The notes: a model not told the origin generated them from the sequence alone. A DNA stretch of 64,000 bases from Actinotignum schaalii_C (GCF_034119425.1 NZ_JAWUEL010000007.1:1-64000), one strand, 5' to 3'. Numbered from the stretch's first letter, positions 9,038 through 17,372 are shown. A program made the numbers and translations.

Positions 9038-10681
9038 TTACTCCGCCTGGCTGGCGGCCTGCTTAATACGCACGGAAAGCTCGGAGACCTGGTTATAGGT
9101 GGTCTGCCGCTCGGCCATCTGCTTATCGATTTTGCGATAGGCGTGCATGACGGTGGTGTGGTCGCGTCCGCCGAAGAGCGAACCGATCTTGGGGAGGGAA
9201 AGATCCGTCATTTCCCGGCACAGGTACATGGCGATTTGCCGCGCGGTCACCGGAATCCGGGAACGATCCGCGCTGGTGAGATCATCAATGGTGATGGAGA
9301 AGTAATTCGCCGTTTGCGCCATGATGAGGCTCGGTTTAATATCCACCGAATCCGGATTGGTAATAAGATCCTTGAGAACCATCTCGGATAGCGTGAGCGA
9401 AACCGGCTGCTTGGACAGATCCGCGAAAGCGGTGACCCGCCGCAGTGCGCCTTCCATTTCGCGCACGTTTGTGGTCATATGCGTGGCGATATATTCATGC
9501 ACCTCGCGCGGCACGCTAATACCGTCCACATGCGCTTTCTTTTCCAGAATAGCGATACGGGTTTCCAGATTCGGGCGGTCAATACTGGCCACCACCCCGG
9601 AGTTAAAACGCGAAAGCATCCGCTCTTCGAAGCCATTGAGTAGATTCGGGGCCACATCGGAGGTAATAACAATCTGCTTATTGGAATTCGTCAGAGCATT
9701 GAAGGTGTGGAAGAACTCCTCCACGGTGGTATCACGCCCGCCAATGAATTGGATATCGTCGATCAGCAAAATATCGACTTTGCGGAAAGAATCCTTGAAT
9801 TCGCTTTGCCGGCCGTCGCGCACCGCGTTAATAAAAGCATTGGTGAATTCTTCGGCGCTGATATAACGCACGTGAATATTCGGGTAGAGCGAAATCGCAT
9901 AATTCCCGATCGCGTGCATAAGATGTGTTTTCCCCATCCCGGAATCCGAATAGAGGAAAAGTGGATTATAGGTAGTTCCGGGTGCTTCGGAAACCGCTAG
10001 CGAGGTCGCGGTCGGAAAACGATTCGAATCCCCAATCACAAAATTATCGAAAGTGTATTTCGGGTTGAGCCCGGCGGCCGTGGACATCGCCGCAAACGAA
10101 GGATCGGCAGAATTCCCGTAAATTTTTTCTTCCCCGGAGGCCATTGCCAAAGTTGCGAGGGAGGTCGGTTCAGTTTTTTCGACCGGTGCGGTTACTCGCG
10201 GGGAACTCAGGGCCGACGGCGCAGCAGCGGCCACCGGCTCGGCGGGAAACTCCGGGTAGCCCCCCGGTTCCTCCCGGGTGAAATCTCGATAGGTAGCGGA
10301 CTGATTCCACTCCGAATCCGGGGATAGTGCAGTGGGAGTTTCCGCGCGGCGCGGAGCCGGAGCGGTCTCTACCGGGCGGGATTCGCGGCGTTCCGCAGCC
10401 GGGAGTGGGGATTCATTGACGCTTGGATCAATGGAAATAACCAAGCGAATGTTGTGGCCAAGAATATTGGATAGCGCCCCGGTCATAAGATCGGCAACGT
10501 GCTCCTCGATCCAGTTCTTCACGAACTCGGATCCCACCACGATCATGAAAATGTCCTCGGCGGTGGCGAGTGGATGGGCCATGCGCACAAAAGCGGATTG
10601 CGAATCGGAGAGGTCACCCTGCATGCGCAGCAATTCTAAGGCTGCCAGCCAAGCATCGCGCGCGGGGTTCATCTCCGCCAT
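9038..10681 (-). CDS. dnaA: Chromosomal replication initiator DnaA
   Basis: DnaA binds DnaA boxes and opens oriC. The 547-residue protein has domain I (1-85), a long Pro/Ala/Glu-rich linker (about 90-205), the AAA+ domain starting at KYTFDNFVIGDSNRFP, Walker B DILLIDDIQF (about 303-312) and the C-terminal DNA-binding signature GGRDHTTVMHAYRKI. Walker A reads SDSGMGKT (residues 245-252); family members normally have Gly at the first of these positions. The Lys-Thr pair is intact, so the ATPase is probably functional. The start ATG is preceded by AGGAGG. Confidence 0.97.
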   Translation of the reverse strand: MAEMNPARDAWLAALELLRMQGDLSDSQSAFVRMAHPLATAEDIFMIVVGSEFVKNWIEEHVADLMTGALSNILGHNIRLVISIDPSVNESPLPAAERRESRPVETAPAPRRAETPTALSPDSEWNQSATYRDFTREEPGGYPEFPAEPVAAAAPSALSSPRVTAPVEKTEPTSLATLAMASGEEKIYGNSADPSFAAMSTAAGLNPKYTFDNFVIGDSNRFPTATSLAVSEAPGTTYNPLFLYSDSGMGKTHLMHAIGNYAISLYPNIHVRYISAEEFTNAFINAVRDGRQSEFKDSFRKVDILLIDDIQFIGGRDTTVEEFFHTFNALTNSNKQIVITSDVAPNLLNGFEERMLSRFNSGVVASIDRPNLETRIAILEKKAHVDGISVPREVHEYIATHMTTNVREMEGALRRVTAFADLSKQPVSLTLSEMVLKDLITNPDSVDIKPSLIMAQTANYFSITIDDLTSADRSRIPVTARQIAMYLCREMTDLSLPKIGSLFGGRDHTTVMHAYRKIDKQMAERQTTYNQVSELSVRIKQAASQAE

Positions 10682-11163
10682 GACATCCTCCTGAGGACTC
10701 TCCTAAGAAAAAAGGGGGCGAGCCTCGCAGCCAGGTGATCCGAGCGCCGTTGATGATCACGACTGTAAGTTTCACACTATCTGGTGAGGCCATGCCCTAT
10801 CTGTCTGCCTATCGTAGGTGAATTGACGCGCAACACGCTAACAAGTTATCCACAGGCTTCTCCACACCTGTGGAAATTACATCCCTGTTATTCACAGGTC
10901 ACTTGCGCGCTGTGGAGCCTTAAAAACCTATCCTCAATCTTTTCCACAGATGTGTATAGGTCGAAAAAATTGCTTCGGTACGTGTTTTCTCACAGTGATC
11001 ATCCTTGAGATAACGGTCACCGCGCGCTAAAAACCTTTGACTCATCGGCCCGATCTCGCGTAAAGTCATCTAGTCCATGCGTGGTTCAGCCACGCGTTAT
11101 TTGTCAAGAAGGGCCGCCACCGCTTGTGGATAAGCCCGTCAATATCTAGTGGAGGGGATCACC
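10682..11163. promoter_or_regulatory. dnaA-rpmH divergent region with DnaA boxes
   Basis: This 482-bp gap contains a second DnaA-box cluster. Plus-strand boxes are TTATCCACA (10846-10854, perfect), TTATTCACA (10888-10896) and TTTTCCACA (10940-10948). Minus-strand boxes lie at 10869-10877 and 10951-10959. A perfect minus-strand box lies at 11125-11133, just before rpmH. It carries the divergent promoters for dnaA and the rpmH operon. The boxes could serve dnaA autoregulation or be part of the origin; sequence alone cannot separate these. Confidence 0.7.
11037..11066 (+). promoter_or_regulatory. Candidate promoter of the rpmH-rnpA-yidD operon
   Basis: TTGACT (11037-11042) and TAAAGT (11061-11066), separated by 18 bp, resemble a housekeeping sigma factor promoter. 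They lie about 100 bp upstream of rpmH, in the expected direction. Confidence 0.5.
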
Positions 11164-11304
11164 GTGGTTAAGCGGACTTTCCAGCCGAATAATCGCCGTC
11201 GCGCTAAGGTACACGGTTTCCGCAAGCGCATGTCGACCCGCGCGGGTCGCGCTGTTCTGGCAGCTCGCCGTCGCAAGGGTCGCGCCAAGATTTCGGCTCA
11301 GTAA
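11164..11304 (+). CDS. rpmH: 50S ribosomal protein L34
   Basis: L34 is a small basic protein of the large ribosomal subunit. The 46-residue frame starts at GTG 11164 (VKRTFQPNNRRRAKVHGFRK) and ends KGRAKISAQ, which is the standard L34 sequence and length. GGAGGGG lies just upstream. The rnpA ATG follows the stop codon without a gap, the classical rpmH-rnpA arrangement next to dnaA. Confidence 0.98.
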   Translation: MVKRTFQPNNRRRAKVHGFRKRMSTRAGRAVLAARRRKGRAKISAQ

Positions 11305-11679
11305 ATGCTTCCAGCCGTTCACCGCATGCGGAGTTCGGCGGATTTCGACTCGGCCTTTTCCGGAACGCGCGGCTCTGCGCGGCGCGTCCAAGTCATCCTC
11401 GGCTCCCAGTCGGAATCGACCCTAACCGGCCCTCACCCTGTGCGGGTCGGTTTTGTCGTATCCAAAGCCGTGGGAAATTCCGTGGTGCGGCATCGGGTAT
11501 ACCGGCAACTGCGCCATCTCATGCGTGCCCGCCTAAGTTTTTTTGACGACGGCGATCTCGTCGTCGTTCGCGCTTTTCCCGCCGCGGCGGGAAGTAGCAG
11601 TGCGCAACTCGGTGCCGATGTGGACCGAGCGCTCGCCAAGGCACGCGCGCACCGTTCTCGGCTGGTGAGCACCCCATGA
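11305..11679 (+). CDS. rnpA: Ribonuclease P protein component
   Basis: RnpA is the protein cofactor that helps the RNase P ribozyme bind and cleave pre-tRNA leaders. The 124-residue protein has the family core VGFVVSKAVGNSVVRHRVYR with the basic NxVxRxRxxRxLR helix (RHRVYRQLRH here, with His and Tyr at positions often Asn and Lys). It begins directly after the rpmH stop and overlaps yidD by 4 bp (ATGA), so the three genes are translationally linked. Confidence 0.95.
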   Translation: MLPAVHRMRSSADFDSAFSGTRGSARRVQVILGSQSESTLTGPHPVRVGFVVSKAVGNSVVRHRVYRQLRHLMRARLSFFDDGDLVVVRAFPAAAGSSSAQLGADVDRALAKARAHRSRLVSTP

Positions 11680-12053
11680 CGCCGGCGCGGGACAACGGAG
11701 AAGCGGAAGAACGGCGCAAAGAAAGCATGCTGGTACGAGCGGTGCGCTGGTACCAACGCACAATCTCAGCCGCGCGTCCCCCGCGGTGCCGCTATGCACC
11801 GAGCTGTTCGGCCTATGCGATACAAGCCATACAGATTCACGGGACCGGCAAAGGTACACTTTTAACCGTGTGGCGCTTGCTACGGTGCAACCCATTGACG
11901 AAGGGCGGCGTAGATAGAGTGCCACCACCGGGTCAGTGGCCAAAGAAACCATTGGACCAAGATGAGCTTCTCGAGCTTTACGCCAAAGAAGACGCGTTAG
12001 ACGATAAGAACAACGCTACGGACAATCCCAACGAGGGTCGTCCAGCAGCGTGA
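11676..12053 (+). CDS. yidD: Membrane protein insertion efficiency factor YidD
   Basis: YidD is a small peripheral membrane protein that assists YidC-dependent insertion. The 125-residue product contains the family motif RWYQRTISAARPPRCRYAPS, then CSAYAIQAIQIHG and LRCNPLTKGGVDRVP. It overlaps rnpA by 4 bp and yidC follows 11 bp later. The N-terminal 17 residues and the Asp/Asn-rich tail lie outside the conserved core. Confidence 0.95.
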   Translation: MTPARDNGEAEERRKESMLVRAVRWYQRTISAARPPRCRYAPSCSAYAIQAIQIHGTGKGTLLTVWRLLRCNPLTKGGVDRVPPPGQWPKKPLDQDELLELYAKEDALDDKNNATDNPNEGRPAA

Positions 12054-12064
12054 GGAGAAACTAA

Positions 12065-13192
12065 GTGGATACAATTCTCGCTCCGTTTATGTGGGCGGTC
12101 TCGTGGGTGATGTACGGCATCCATGAAGGACTCGTACTCCTGGGTATGAACCAGGGCGCTGGGCCGGCCTGGGTATGCGCCATTATCGGCCTGACCATTG
12201 TGGTTCGTCTGCTCATCTTGCCGCTGTATAACCGGCAGATTCGTGCTTCCCGGGCAATGCAGGTGCTGCAACCCGATATCCAGAAGCTGCAGAAGAAGTA
12301 CAAGGGGAAGCGGGACCAGGTGTCCATGCAGCGGCAGCAGGAAGAACTGCAGGCGCTCTACCGCAAACACGGGGCCTCCCCCATGGCATCGTGCTGGCCC
12401 ATGCTTGTGCAGATGCCGATTCTCTTCTCGCTGTATCGGGTGCTTATTAACTTCCCCTCCATTGCGACGGGTAAGCGTGGTCCCATCGGGCCGATTACGC
12501 AGTCGGTTGCGCAGGATTTCGAAGAAACCACCTTCTTTGGTGCTCCGATGTCCGCCACTATTTCGACCGCAGGTCAATTTGCTAATGCCACCCAGGTGCG
12601 GATTGTCGCCGTCGTTCTTGTTGTCATCATGATCGTCAGTATGTTCTGGACGCAGCGTCAGCTCATGACGAAGAATATGCCGGAACAGAAGGATCCGAAT
12701 AACGCGGCCCTGCGCATGCAGCGCATGATGCTCTACGGTATGCCGCTGATTTATGTCTTCTCCGGTGCGGTCTTCCCGGTGGGTGTGCTCATCTACTGGT
12801 GTGCCGGTAACCTCTGGAATATGTGCCAGCAGAGCTGGTTCATCCGCCATAACCCGACTCCCGGTTCGCGGGCTTATATCGAACGCGAGAAGCGCATTCT
12901 GGAAAAGCGTAAGCGCAAGGGTCTTACCGATGAGGAAATCGCCGAATTGGAAGCTGAGGAGCAGAAGGGCGGCCAGCGCTACCAGCCGATGAGCAAAGAA
13001 CGCGCGAAGAAGGCCGGGCTGAGTCCGGATGCTTATATGCCGCGTCCGGAGGATGAGGATGATGACGATAAGCCTGCCGTCGGTAAAGATGGTTTGACGG
13101 ATGAAGAACGCGCCCGCAAGCGCTACGAACGCCGCCAGGCCGAACGGGCTCGGGCCCGCGCCAAGAAGAATAAGAAAAACCGCGGGAAATAA
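12065..13192 (+). CDS. yidC: Membrane protein insertase YidC
   Basis: YidC inserts and folds membrane proteins alone or with SecYEG. The 375-residue protein starts at GTG 12065. It has an N-terminal helix, the conserved VVRLLILPLYNRQIRASRAM segment with the hydrophilic-groove Arg, the cytoplasmic hairpin QKLQKKYKGKRDQVSMQRQQ, and later membrane helices including LMTKNMPEQKDPN with a GMPLIYVFSGAVFPVG core. The C-terminal tail from about residue 280 is highly charged, ending RARAKKNKKNRGK, which suits ribosome or RNA contact. It has the expected Gram-positive form without a large periplasmic domain. Confidence 0.97.
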   Translation: MDTILAPFMWAVSWVMYGIHEGLVLLGMNQGAGPAWVCAIIGLTIVVRLLILPLYNRQIRASRAMQVLQPDIQKLQKKYKGKRDQVSMQRQQEELQALYRKHGASPMASCWPMLVQMPILFSLYRVLINFPSIATGKRGPIGPITQSVAQDFEETTFFGAPMSATISTAGQFANATQVRIVAVVLVVIMIVSMFWTQRQLMTKNMPEQKDPNNAALRMQRMMLYGMPLIYVFSGAVFPVGVLIYWCAGNLWNMCQQSWFIRHNPTPGSRAYIEREKRILEKRKRKGLTDEEIAELEAEEQKGGQRYQPMSKERAKKAGLSPDAYMPRPEDEDDDDKPAVGKDGLTDEERARKRYERRQAERARARAKKNKKNRGK

Positions 13193-13304
13193 CACCCGGC
13201 TACCGGCGTAGAACAAGCTAAACTTAGTCAAAGAAAAGGAACGGACGGGTTGCGCAAAATCTTGGCAGCCCCAGAAGGGGATCCCCCGGATACCAGGAGA
13301 AAGA

Positions 13305-13805
13305 ATGAGCGAAACGTCTGAGGATATTAAGAAGCTCGATCGCGAAGGCGATATTGCGGCTGATTACCTCGAAGAACTGCTGGATATTGCTGATCTCGAC
13401 GGCGATATTGATATCTCGATTGACGAAGATCGTGCCACAATCGCCATTGTCACCGAGGGGGAAGCTGATGAGCGGCTGCGCCGCCTGGTGGGCCGGCACG
13501 GTGCCACTCTTAATGCACTCCAGGATTTGACCCGTCTCGCGGTTCAGGAAAAGACCGGGGAACGCTCGCGCCTCATGTTGGATATCGCGGGGTACCGCGA
13601 TGAGCGGCGCGCCAAGATCGAGGAAATCGCTGCGGAAGCCATCCGCGAGGTACAGGAAACCGGCGATGAGATTGAGCTGGATCCCATGAATCCTTTTGAA
13701 CGCAAGGTGGTGCACGATGCTGCTGCCGCTGCCGGACTTGTTTCCGATTCCGAGGGTGTAGGCGCGGGGCGTCACGTGGTTATCAAGCCCGCGGATGAGG
13801 ATTAA
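13305..13805 (+). CDS. jag: R3H/KH RNA-binding protein (Jag/KhpB)
   Basis: Jag/KhpB is a single-stranded nucleic-acid-binding protein linked to cell-envelope and division control. The 166-residue protein has an acidic N-terminus, a type II KH region (IDEDRATIAIVTEGEADERL with the LVGRHGATLNALQDL loop) and an R3H domain ending NPFERKVVHDAAAAAGLVSD (R-x3-H as ERKVVH). AGGAG precedes the ATG. It lies between yidC and rsmG, the standard location. Confidence 0.93.
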   Translation: MSETSEDIKKLDREGDIAADYLEELLDIADLDGDIDISIDEDRATIAIVTEGEADERLRRLVGRHGATLNALQDLTRLAVQEKTGERSRLMLDIAGYRDERRAKIEEIAAEAIREVQETGDEIELDPMNPFERKVVHDAAAAAGLVSDSEGVGAGRHVVIKPADED

Positions 13806-13826
13806 GGCGAGGATTAATACGCATAT

Positions 13827-14477
13827 ATGGCGGAAGAACATCCGATGATCGAGGTTCCTCCTGCCGCCGGAGCTGACTATTTCGGCACGGCGACATGGGG
13901 AACCTTGCTTCATTTTGCGCGCCTACTCGAAGAGGAAGGCGAGGTACGCGGGCTGGTGGGCCCGCGCGAACTCGGCCGCTTATGGTCCCGGCACCTTCTC
14001 AATTCGCTAGCTATTGAGGAATTCATCCCCGCGAATGCTACGGTGGGTGATGTGGGTTCGGGGGCTGGTTTCCCCGGAATTGTGCTGGCGATTGTGCGTC
14101 CAGATGTCACCGTGACCCTCATCGAATCTATGGAGCGGCGAACCGAATGGCTACGCTACGTGGTGAGCGAATTAGGTTTGCGGAACGTGAAGGTGCGGAC
14201 CGCCCGTGCTGAACAGCTCAAAGGCCGTTTCACTGCGGATATCGTGACTGCCCGGGCGGTGGCGGCTCTCAAAAAACTACTGCCGTGGACGATGCCGCTG
14301 GTTAAACCGGGAGGCCGTTTGGTGGCCCTCAAGGGCGAGCGTGCTGCCCAGGAAATTGACGACGCCGCAGCGCAATTGCAGCGTTACGGAGCTGTGGACG
14401 TTGCGGTTCATGCGGTAGTTCCCTTCGGGACGGACGAGGCTACTCGGGTAGTAGAAGTGGTTAAAAAGGCGTCGTAG
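13827..14477 (+). CDS. rsmG: 16S rRNA (guanine-N7) methyltransferase RsmG
   Basis: RsmG methylates G527 of 16S rRNA with S-adenosylmethionine. The 216-residue protein has the SAM-binding motif VGDVGSGAGFPGIVLAIVRP (about residues 73-92), the substrate region LWSRHLLNSLAIEEF and TARAVAALKKLLPW. Loss of RsmG is known in other bacteria to give low-level streptomycin resistance; this copy looks intact. The first ATG has no strong ribosome-binding site, so ATG 13845 is a possible alternative start. Confidence 0.95.
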   Translation: MAEEHPMIEVPPAAGADYFGTATWGTLLHFARLLEEEGEVRGLVGPRELGRLWSRHLLNSLAIEEFIPANATVGDVGSGAGFPGIVLAIVRPDVTVTLIESMERRTEWLRYVVSELGLRNVKVRTARAEQLKGRFTADIVTARAVAALKKLLPWTMPLVKPGGRLVALKGERAAQEIDDAAAQLQRYGAVDVAVHAVVPFGTDEATRVVEVVKKAS

Positions 14478-14557
14478 GTAGCTACGGTAGCGCGCTTCAC
14501 CACTTAGGCGTGTGGCCAAGTAACGAGGGGAACGCGTGTCGGTTTCGCCGGGTGTAT

Positions 14558-14571
14558 CGAACATATGTTCG
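14558..14571. promoter_or_regulatory. LexA/SOS-box-like palindrome upstream of parA
   Basis: CGAACATATGTTCG is a perfect 14-bp palindrome. It fits the Gram-positive SOS box pattern CGAAC-N4-GTTCG. It lies 103 bp before the parA ATG in the rsmG-parA gap. A perfect DnaA box on the minus strand (14586-14594) lies 14 bp further on. Function is inferred from the motif only. Confidence 0.5.
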
Positions 14572-14585
14572 TGGTATGTAGTTGT

Positions 14586-14594
14586 TGTGGATAA
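14586..14594 (-). promoter_or_regulatory. DnaA box upstream of parA
   Basis: TGTGGATAA on the plus strand is the exact complement of the TTATCCACA DnaA box. It lies 80 bp before the parA start, beside the SOS-like palindrome. Confidence 0.5.
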
Positions 14595-14673
14595 CGTACG
14601 TGACGCAGATGACGGCGGCACAGAGACGCCCTAATACCGGCTAGAATATTCTGAAGTAAGGAGGGCGTTATTT

Positions 14674-15615
14674 ATGAGTGATCCCCGCAAAAAAGTTGGA
14701 CGTCGTGCTGCGCCGAGTTCGGCACCTTCGCCTGCACCACAGGATCGGGACACTCCGATTGCCCGCGAACTTCGGGAGGATTTTAAGCGCCTCAAGAAGG
14801 TAAAAGCGAGTAAGTTCCAGAAGCCGGAGCACACTCGCGTTGTTGCGGTGACGAATCAAAAGGGTGGTGTCGGTAAAACCACCACTGCTGTGAATATGGC
14901 GGCTGCCCTCGCTCTTAATGGTATGCGGGTCTTGCTGGTTGATGCGGATGCGCAGGGGAATGCTTCGACCGGCTTGGGTATTAGCCCACGGGAAGAACGC
15001 ACTGACGTTTACGAAGTTTTTAAGGGCGAAGCGCGGCTGGAGGATGTTCTTATTCAGCTCGAGGATATTCCGAATCTCTACGTGGCACCCTCGAGCATCA
15101 CCTTGGCGGCTGTTGATTTTGAATTAGGTCAGGTGCCGGGGCGTTATTCTATTTTGCGGGACGCAATTCGGGAAACGGTAGCTAGTTTCGCAGCGCAGGG
15201 CAAAGCTTTTGACTTCGTCTTTATTGATTGCCCGCCGAGTATGGCGCTGTTGCCGGTGAGTGCGCTGGTGGCTGCTGATGAGGTTCTGGTCCCGATTCAG
15301 GCGGAGTTTTATGCCCTGCAGGGTGTGGCGCAATTGGTACAGACGGTTGAAGACGTGCGCTCGTCCCGGAATGAAAAGCTGCATATCTCTGCTTTTATTG
15401 TGACGATGGTGGATACCCGTACAAATCTCGCGAAAGATGTATCGGAGGAAGTGCGTTCACACTTCGGTGATCGGGTACTTCATACGGAGATTCCTCGATC
15501 AGTGGCCGCTGCGGAAGCGCCGTCTTTCGGGAAGAGTGTGCTCACCCATGATCCCCGGAATCGGGCGGCTATTGCGTATCTTGCAGCAGCAAAAGAATTT
15601 TCAGCTCTCTCATAG
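14674..15615 (+). CDS. parA: Chromosome-partitioning ATPase ParA
   Basis: ParA is a Walker-type ATPase that moves ParB-bound origins over the nucleoid. The 313-residue protein has a basic N-terminal extension of about 50 residues, the deviant Walker A motif KGGVGKTTTAVN, VDADAQGNAST and the DFVFIDCPPS Walker B region. AAGGAGGG precedes the ATG and a TAGAAT hexamer (14642-14647) may be its -10 element. parB follows 12 bp downstream. Confidence 0.96.
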   Translation: MSDPRKKVGRRAAPSSAPSPAPQDRDTPIARELREDFKRLKKVKASKFQKPEHTRVVAVTNQKGGVGKTTTAVNMAAALALNGMRVLLVDADAQGNASTGLGISPREERTDVYEVFKGEARLEDVLIQLEDIPNLYVAPSSITLAAVDFELGQVPGRYSILRDAIRETVASFAAQGKAFDFVFIDCPPSMALLPVSALVAADEVLVPIQAEFYALQGVAQLVQTVEDVRSSRNEKLHISAFIVTMVDTRTNLAKDVSEEVRSHFGDRVLHTEIPRSVAAAEAPSFGKSVLTHDPRNRAAIAYLAAAKEFSALS

Positions 15616-15627
15616 TTAGGAGCCATC

Positions 15628-16938
15628 GTGGCAACTCGCAAACGGCGTGGTTTAGGTAGTGGACTCGGGGCCCTTATTCCACCGGAACAGGCAGAGAATA
15701 CCGAGAGCCCTATCGATATCTTTTTCGGTACGGTGAAGAAGAAGGACTCGGGGTCGCCGGAAGCTGCGGGCTCACGGCAGTACGAAGATCATCAGCAGGA
15801 TGATGCTAATCCCCTCGACCTTGGATATGGTCCGGTAAGCGAAAATGTTTCACGTGAAACATTGGGCGGTTCGCAGCGTACGGCTTCGAAGCTGTCGGCC
15901 GCTGCGCCTAAAAAGAAGGTGTCCGGCAAGAAATCTGAGGTCATTAACGGAGCGGTCGAAGCCAAGAGCGTTGTTGCAGAATCAAAGGATCTAGCAACCG
16001 CGCAAGCTGTGGGAACTGTGGAAGGTGTCGAAACCGCAGGGGCAGGTGTTAAGGCCAGCAATGTTTCACGTGAAACATCGGACGATGATCTTGTTGCAGT
16101 TCCGGGTGCCACCTACGGCGAGATCGACGTGAGTGTCATTATCCCCAATCGGGCCCAGCCCCGTACCAATTTCGACGATGACGATTTAGAGGAACTCTCA
16201 CAGTCAATTAAGGAAGTGGGAGTTCTCCAACCTATTGTTATTCGTCCGCTCCGTAAGCCTGTGGAAGATCACCCCGAGGCACGTTACGAACTCATCATGG
16301 GCGAGCGGCGCTGGCGAGCAACCCAGCGGGCTGGTTTGACTCATATTCCGGCAATTATTCGGCGCACCTCCGATGAAGACCTGCTCCGCGATGCACTTCT
16401 GGAGAATTTACATCGCGCGGATCTTAATCCCCTGGAAGAAGCAGCTGCGTATCAGCAACTACTCGAGGACTTCCAATGCACCCAAGATGAGCTTGCGAAG
16501 AGGATTGCACGCTCACGGCCACAGATCACCAATACGCTACGACTTCTGAAGCTCCCCGCTTTGGTGCAGCGTAGAGTGGCAGCGGGTGTGCTCTCATCTG
16601 GGCACGCGCGTGCGCTTCTCGGTCTTGCGGACGCAGGGGCGATGGAACATCTCGCGCAGCGGATTGTGGCAGAAGGATTGTCTGTTCGGGCGGTTGAAGA
16701 GATCGTTGCACTTGGGGATGAGTCCACCCAGGCTTCCGTGCGTCGAGTCCGGGTCAAGCGTTATGAAAACGAACTGAGTTCGGTAGCAACGCAACTCGGA
16801 GACCGGCTCAATACTCGCGTCAAAGTGGATATGGGCCGTACAAAGGGAACTATGCGCATCGACTTCGGTTCACTCGAGGATCTCAATCGCATTCTGAGCG
16901 TGCTCGCACCGGATGTTACAGGCGTAGAGATTCCCTAA
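15628..16938 (+). CDS. parB: Chromosome-partitioning protein ParB (contains two parS sites in the gene)
   Basis: ParB is the parS-binding CTPase clamp of chromosome segregation. The 436-residue protein starts at GTG 15628 with the ParA-stimulating RKRRGLGSGLGALIP peptide. It has the CTP-binding/ParB-N domain (about 165-270; GERRWRATQRAGL, ENLHRADLNPLEEAAAYQQL), an HTH region (AKRIARSRPQITNTLRLLKL) and a C-terminal dimerisation domain. Between residues about 40 and 155 there is a long, low-complexity linker that makes it longer than usual. Two perfect parS sites lie inside the linker and are read as NVSRET, at about residues 72-78 and 145-150. Confidence 0.95.
   Translation: MATRKRRGLGSGLGALIPPEQAENTESPIDIFFGTVKKKDSGSPEAAGSRQYEDHQQDDANPLDLGYGPVSENVSRETLGGSQRTASKLSAAAPKKKVSGKKSEVINGAVEAKSVVAESKDLATAQAVGTVEGVETAGAGVKASNVSRETSDDDLVAVPGATYGEIDVSVIIPNRAQPRTNFDDDDLEELSQSIKEVGVLQPIVIRPLRKPVEDHPEARYELIMGERRWRATQRAGLTHIPAIIRRTSDEDLLRDALLENLHRADLNPLEEAAAYQQLLEDFQCTQDELAKRIARSRPQITNTLRLLKLPALVQRRVAAGVLSSGHARALLGLADAGAMEHLAQRIVAEGLSVRAVEEIVALGDESTQASVRRVRVKRYENELSSVATQLGDRLNTRVKVDMGRTKGTMRIDFGSLEDLNRILSVLAPDVTGVEIP
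15846..15861. other. parS: parS site 1 (inside parB)
   Basis: A perfect TGTTTCACGTGAAACA palindrome, the universal ParB-binding parS consensus. It is embedded in the linker-coding part of parB and translated as part of ENVSRET. Confidence 0.95.
16062..16077. other. parS: parS site 2 (inside parB)
   Basis: A second perfect 16-bp parS within parB, 216 bp after site 1, in the same reading frame. It is translated as part of SNVSRET. Confidence 0.95.
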
Positions 16939-16980
16939 GGGGAAGATAGTTAGTAGTAGATCGTTGGTCCTTCGTGTTGC

Positions 16981-17010
16981 GGGGCAGTGTTTCACGTGAA
17001 ACATTGCCCC
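16981..17010 (+). terminator. parS: Terminator-like hairpin of parAB built around a parS site
   Basis: GGGGCA and TGCCCC flank a perfect parS (16988-17003), so the 30-bp stretch forms one 15-bp stem with a single G-T wobble. A T-rich stretch (GTTTCGTTATTTCG) follows. It starts 42 bp after the parB stop, where a rho-independent terminator would be expected. Confidence 0.7.
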
Positions 17011-17113
17011 GTTTCGTTATTTCGTCGGGGTTTTATATAGTGCAGATACTGTGAATAATGGTTGAGAAGTAGCTCAACCGCGAATACGGAGGCGGGAGAA
17101 GGCCGCTCTCGAA

Positions 17114-17129
17114 TGTTTCACGTGAAACA
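17114..17129. other. parS: parS site 4 (intergenic)
   Basis: A perfect TGTTTCACGTGAAACA in the gap between parB and ddl. It has no flanking stem extension and so appears to be a dedicated partition site. Confidence 0.95.
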
Positions 17130-17340
17130 TATGTGTCAAAGGTAAGCTAGGTGTTAGTGACGGTAAGAAAGTAGCCCACAATCAACTGTCGAAAGCTGTT
17201 TCAGAACGGCGGTATAAAAATAGGCTAGTTTCAACGGTTGGAAAGAAGTCCAGATGTGTATGGCTAGACCGTTTACTGAAACCGAAATTTTGGCGTGTAC
17301 GAGCCTTGGTCTAGGATTCTTCTTGATCTAAGAAACAAAA

Positions 17341-17372
17341 GCGGGCAATGTTTCACGTGAAACATTGCCCGC
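17341..17372 (-). terminator. parS: Terminator of ddl formed by a perfect 32-bp palindrome centred on parS
   Basis: The parS core (17349-17364) is extended by GCGGGCAA and TTGCCCGC to a perfect 32-bp palindrome. Read on the minus strand it is followed by TTTTGTTTCT. That is the layout of an intrinsic terminator 34 bp downstream of the ddl stop codon. The plus-strand side has no T-run, so it acts mainly for ddl. Confidence 0.75.

Noticed and set aside
17130..17340. A possible small gene between the parS sites
   Set aside because: No frame has a ribosome-binding site or recognisable sequence, and the region lies between two terminator-like parS hairpins.
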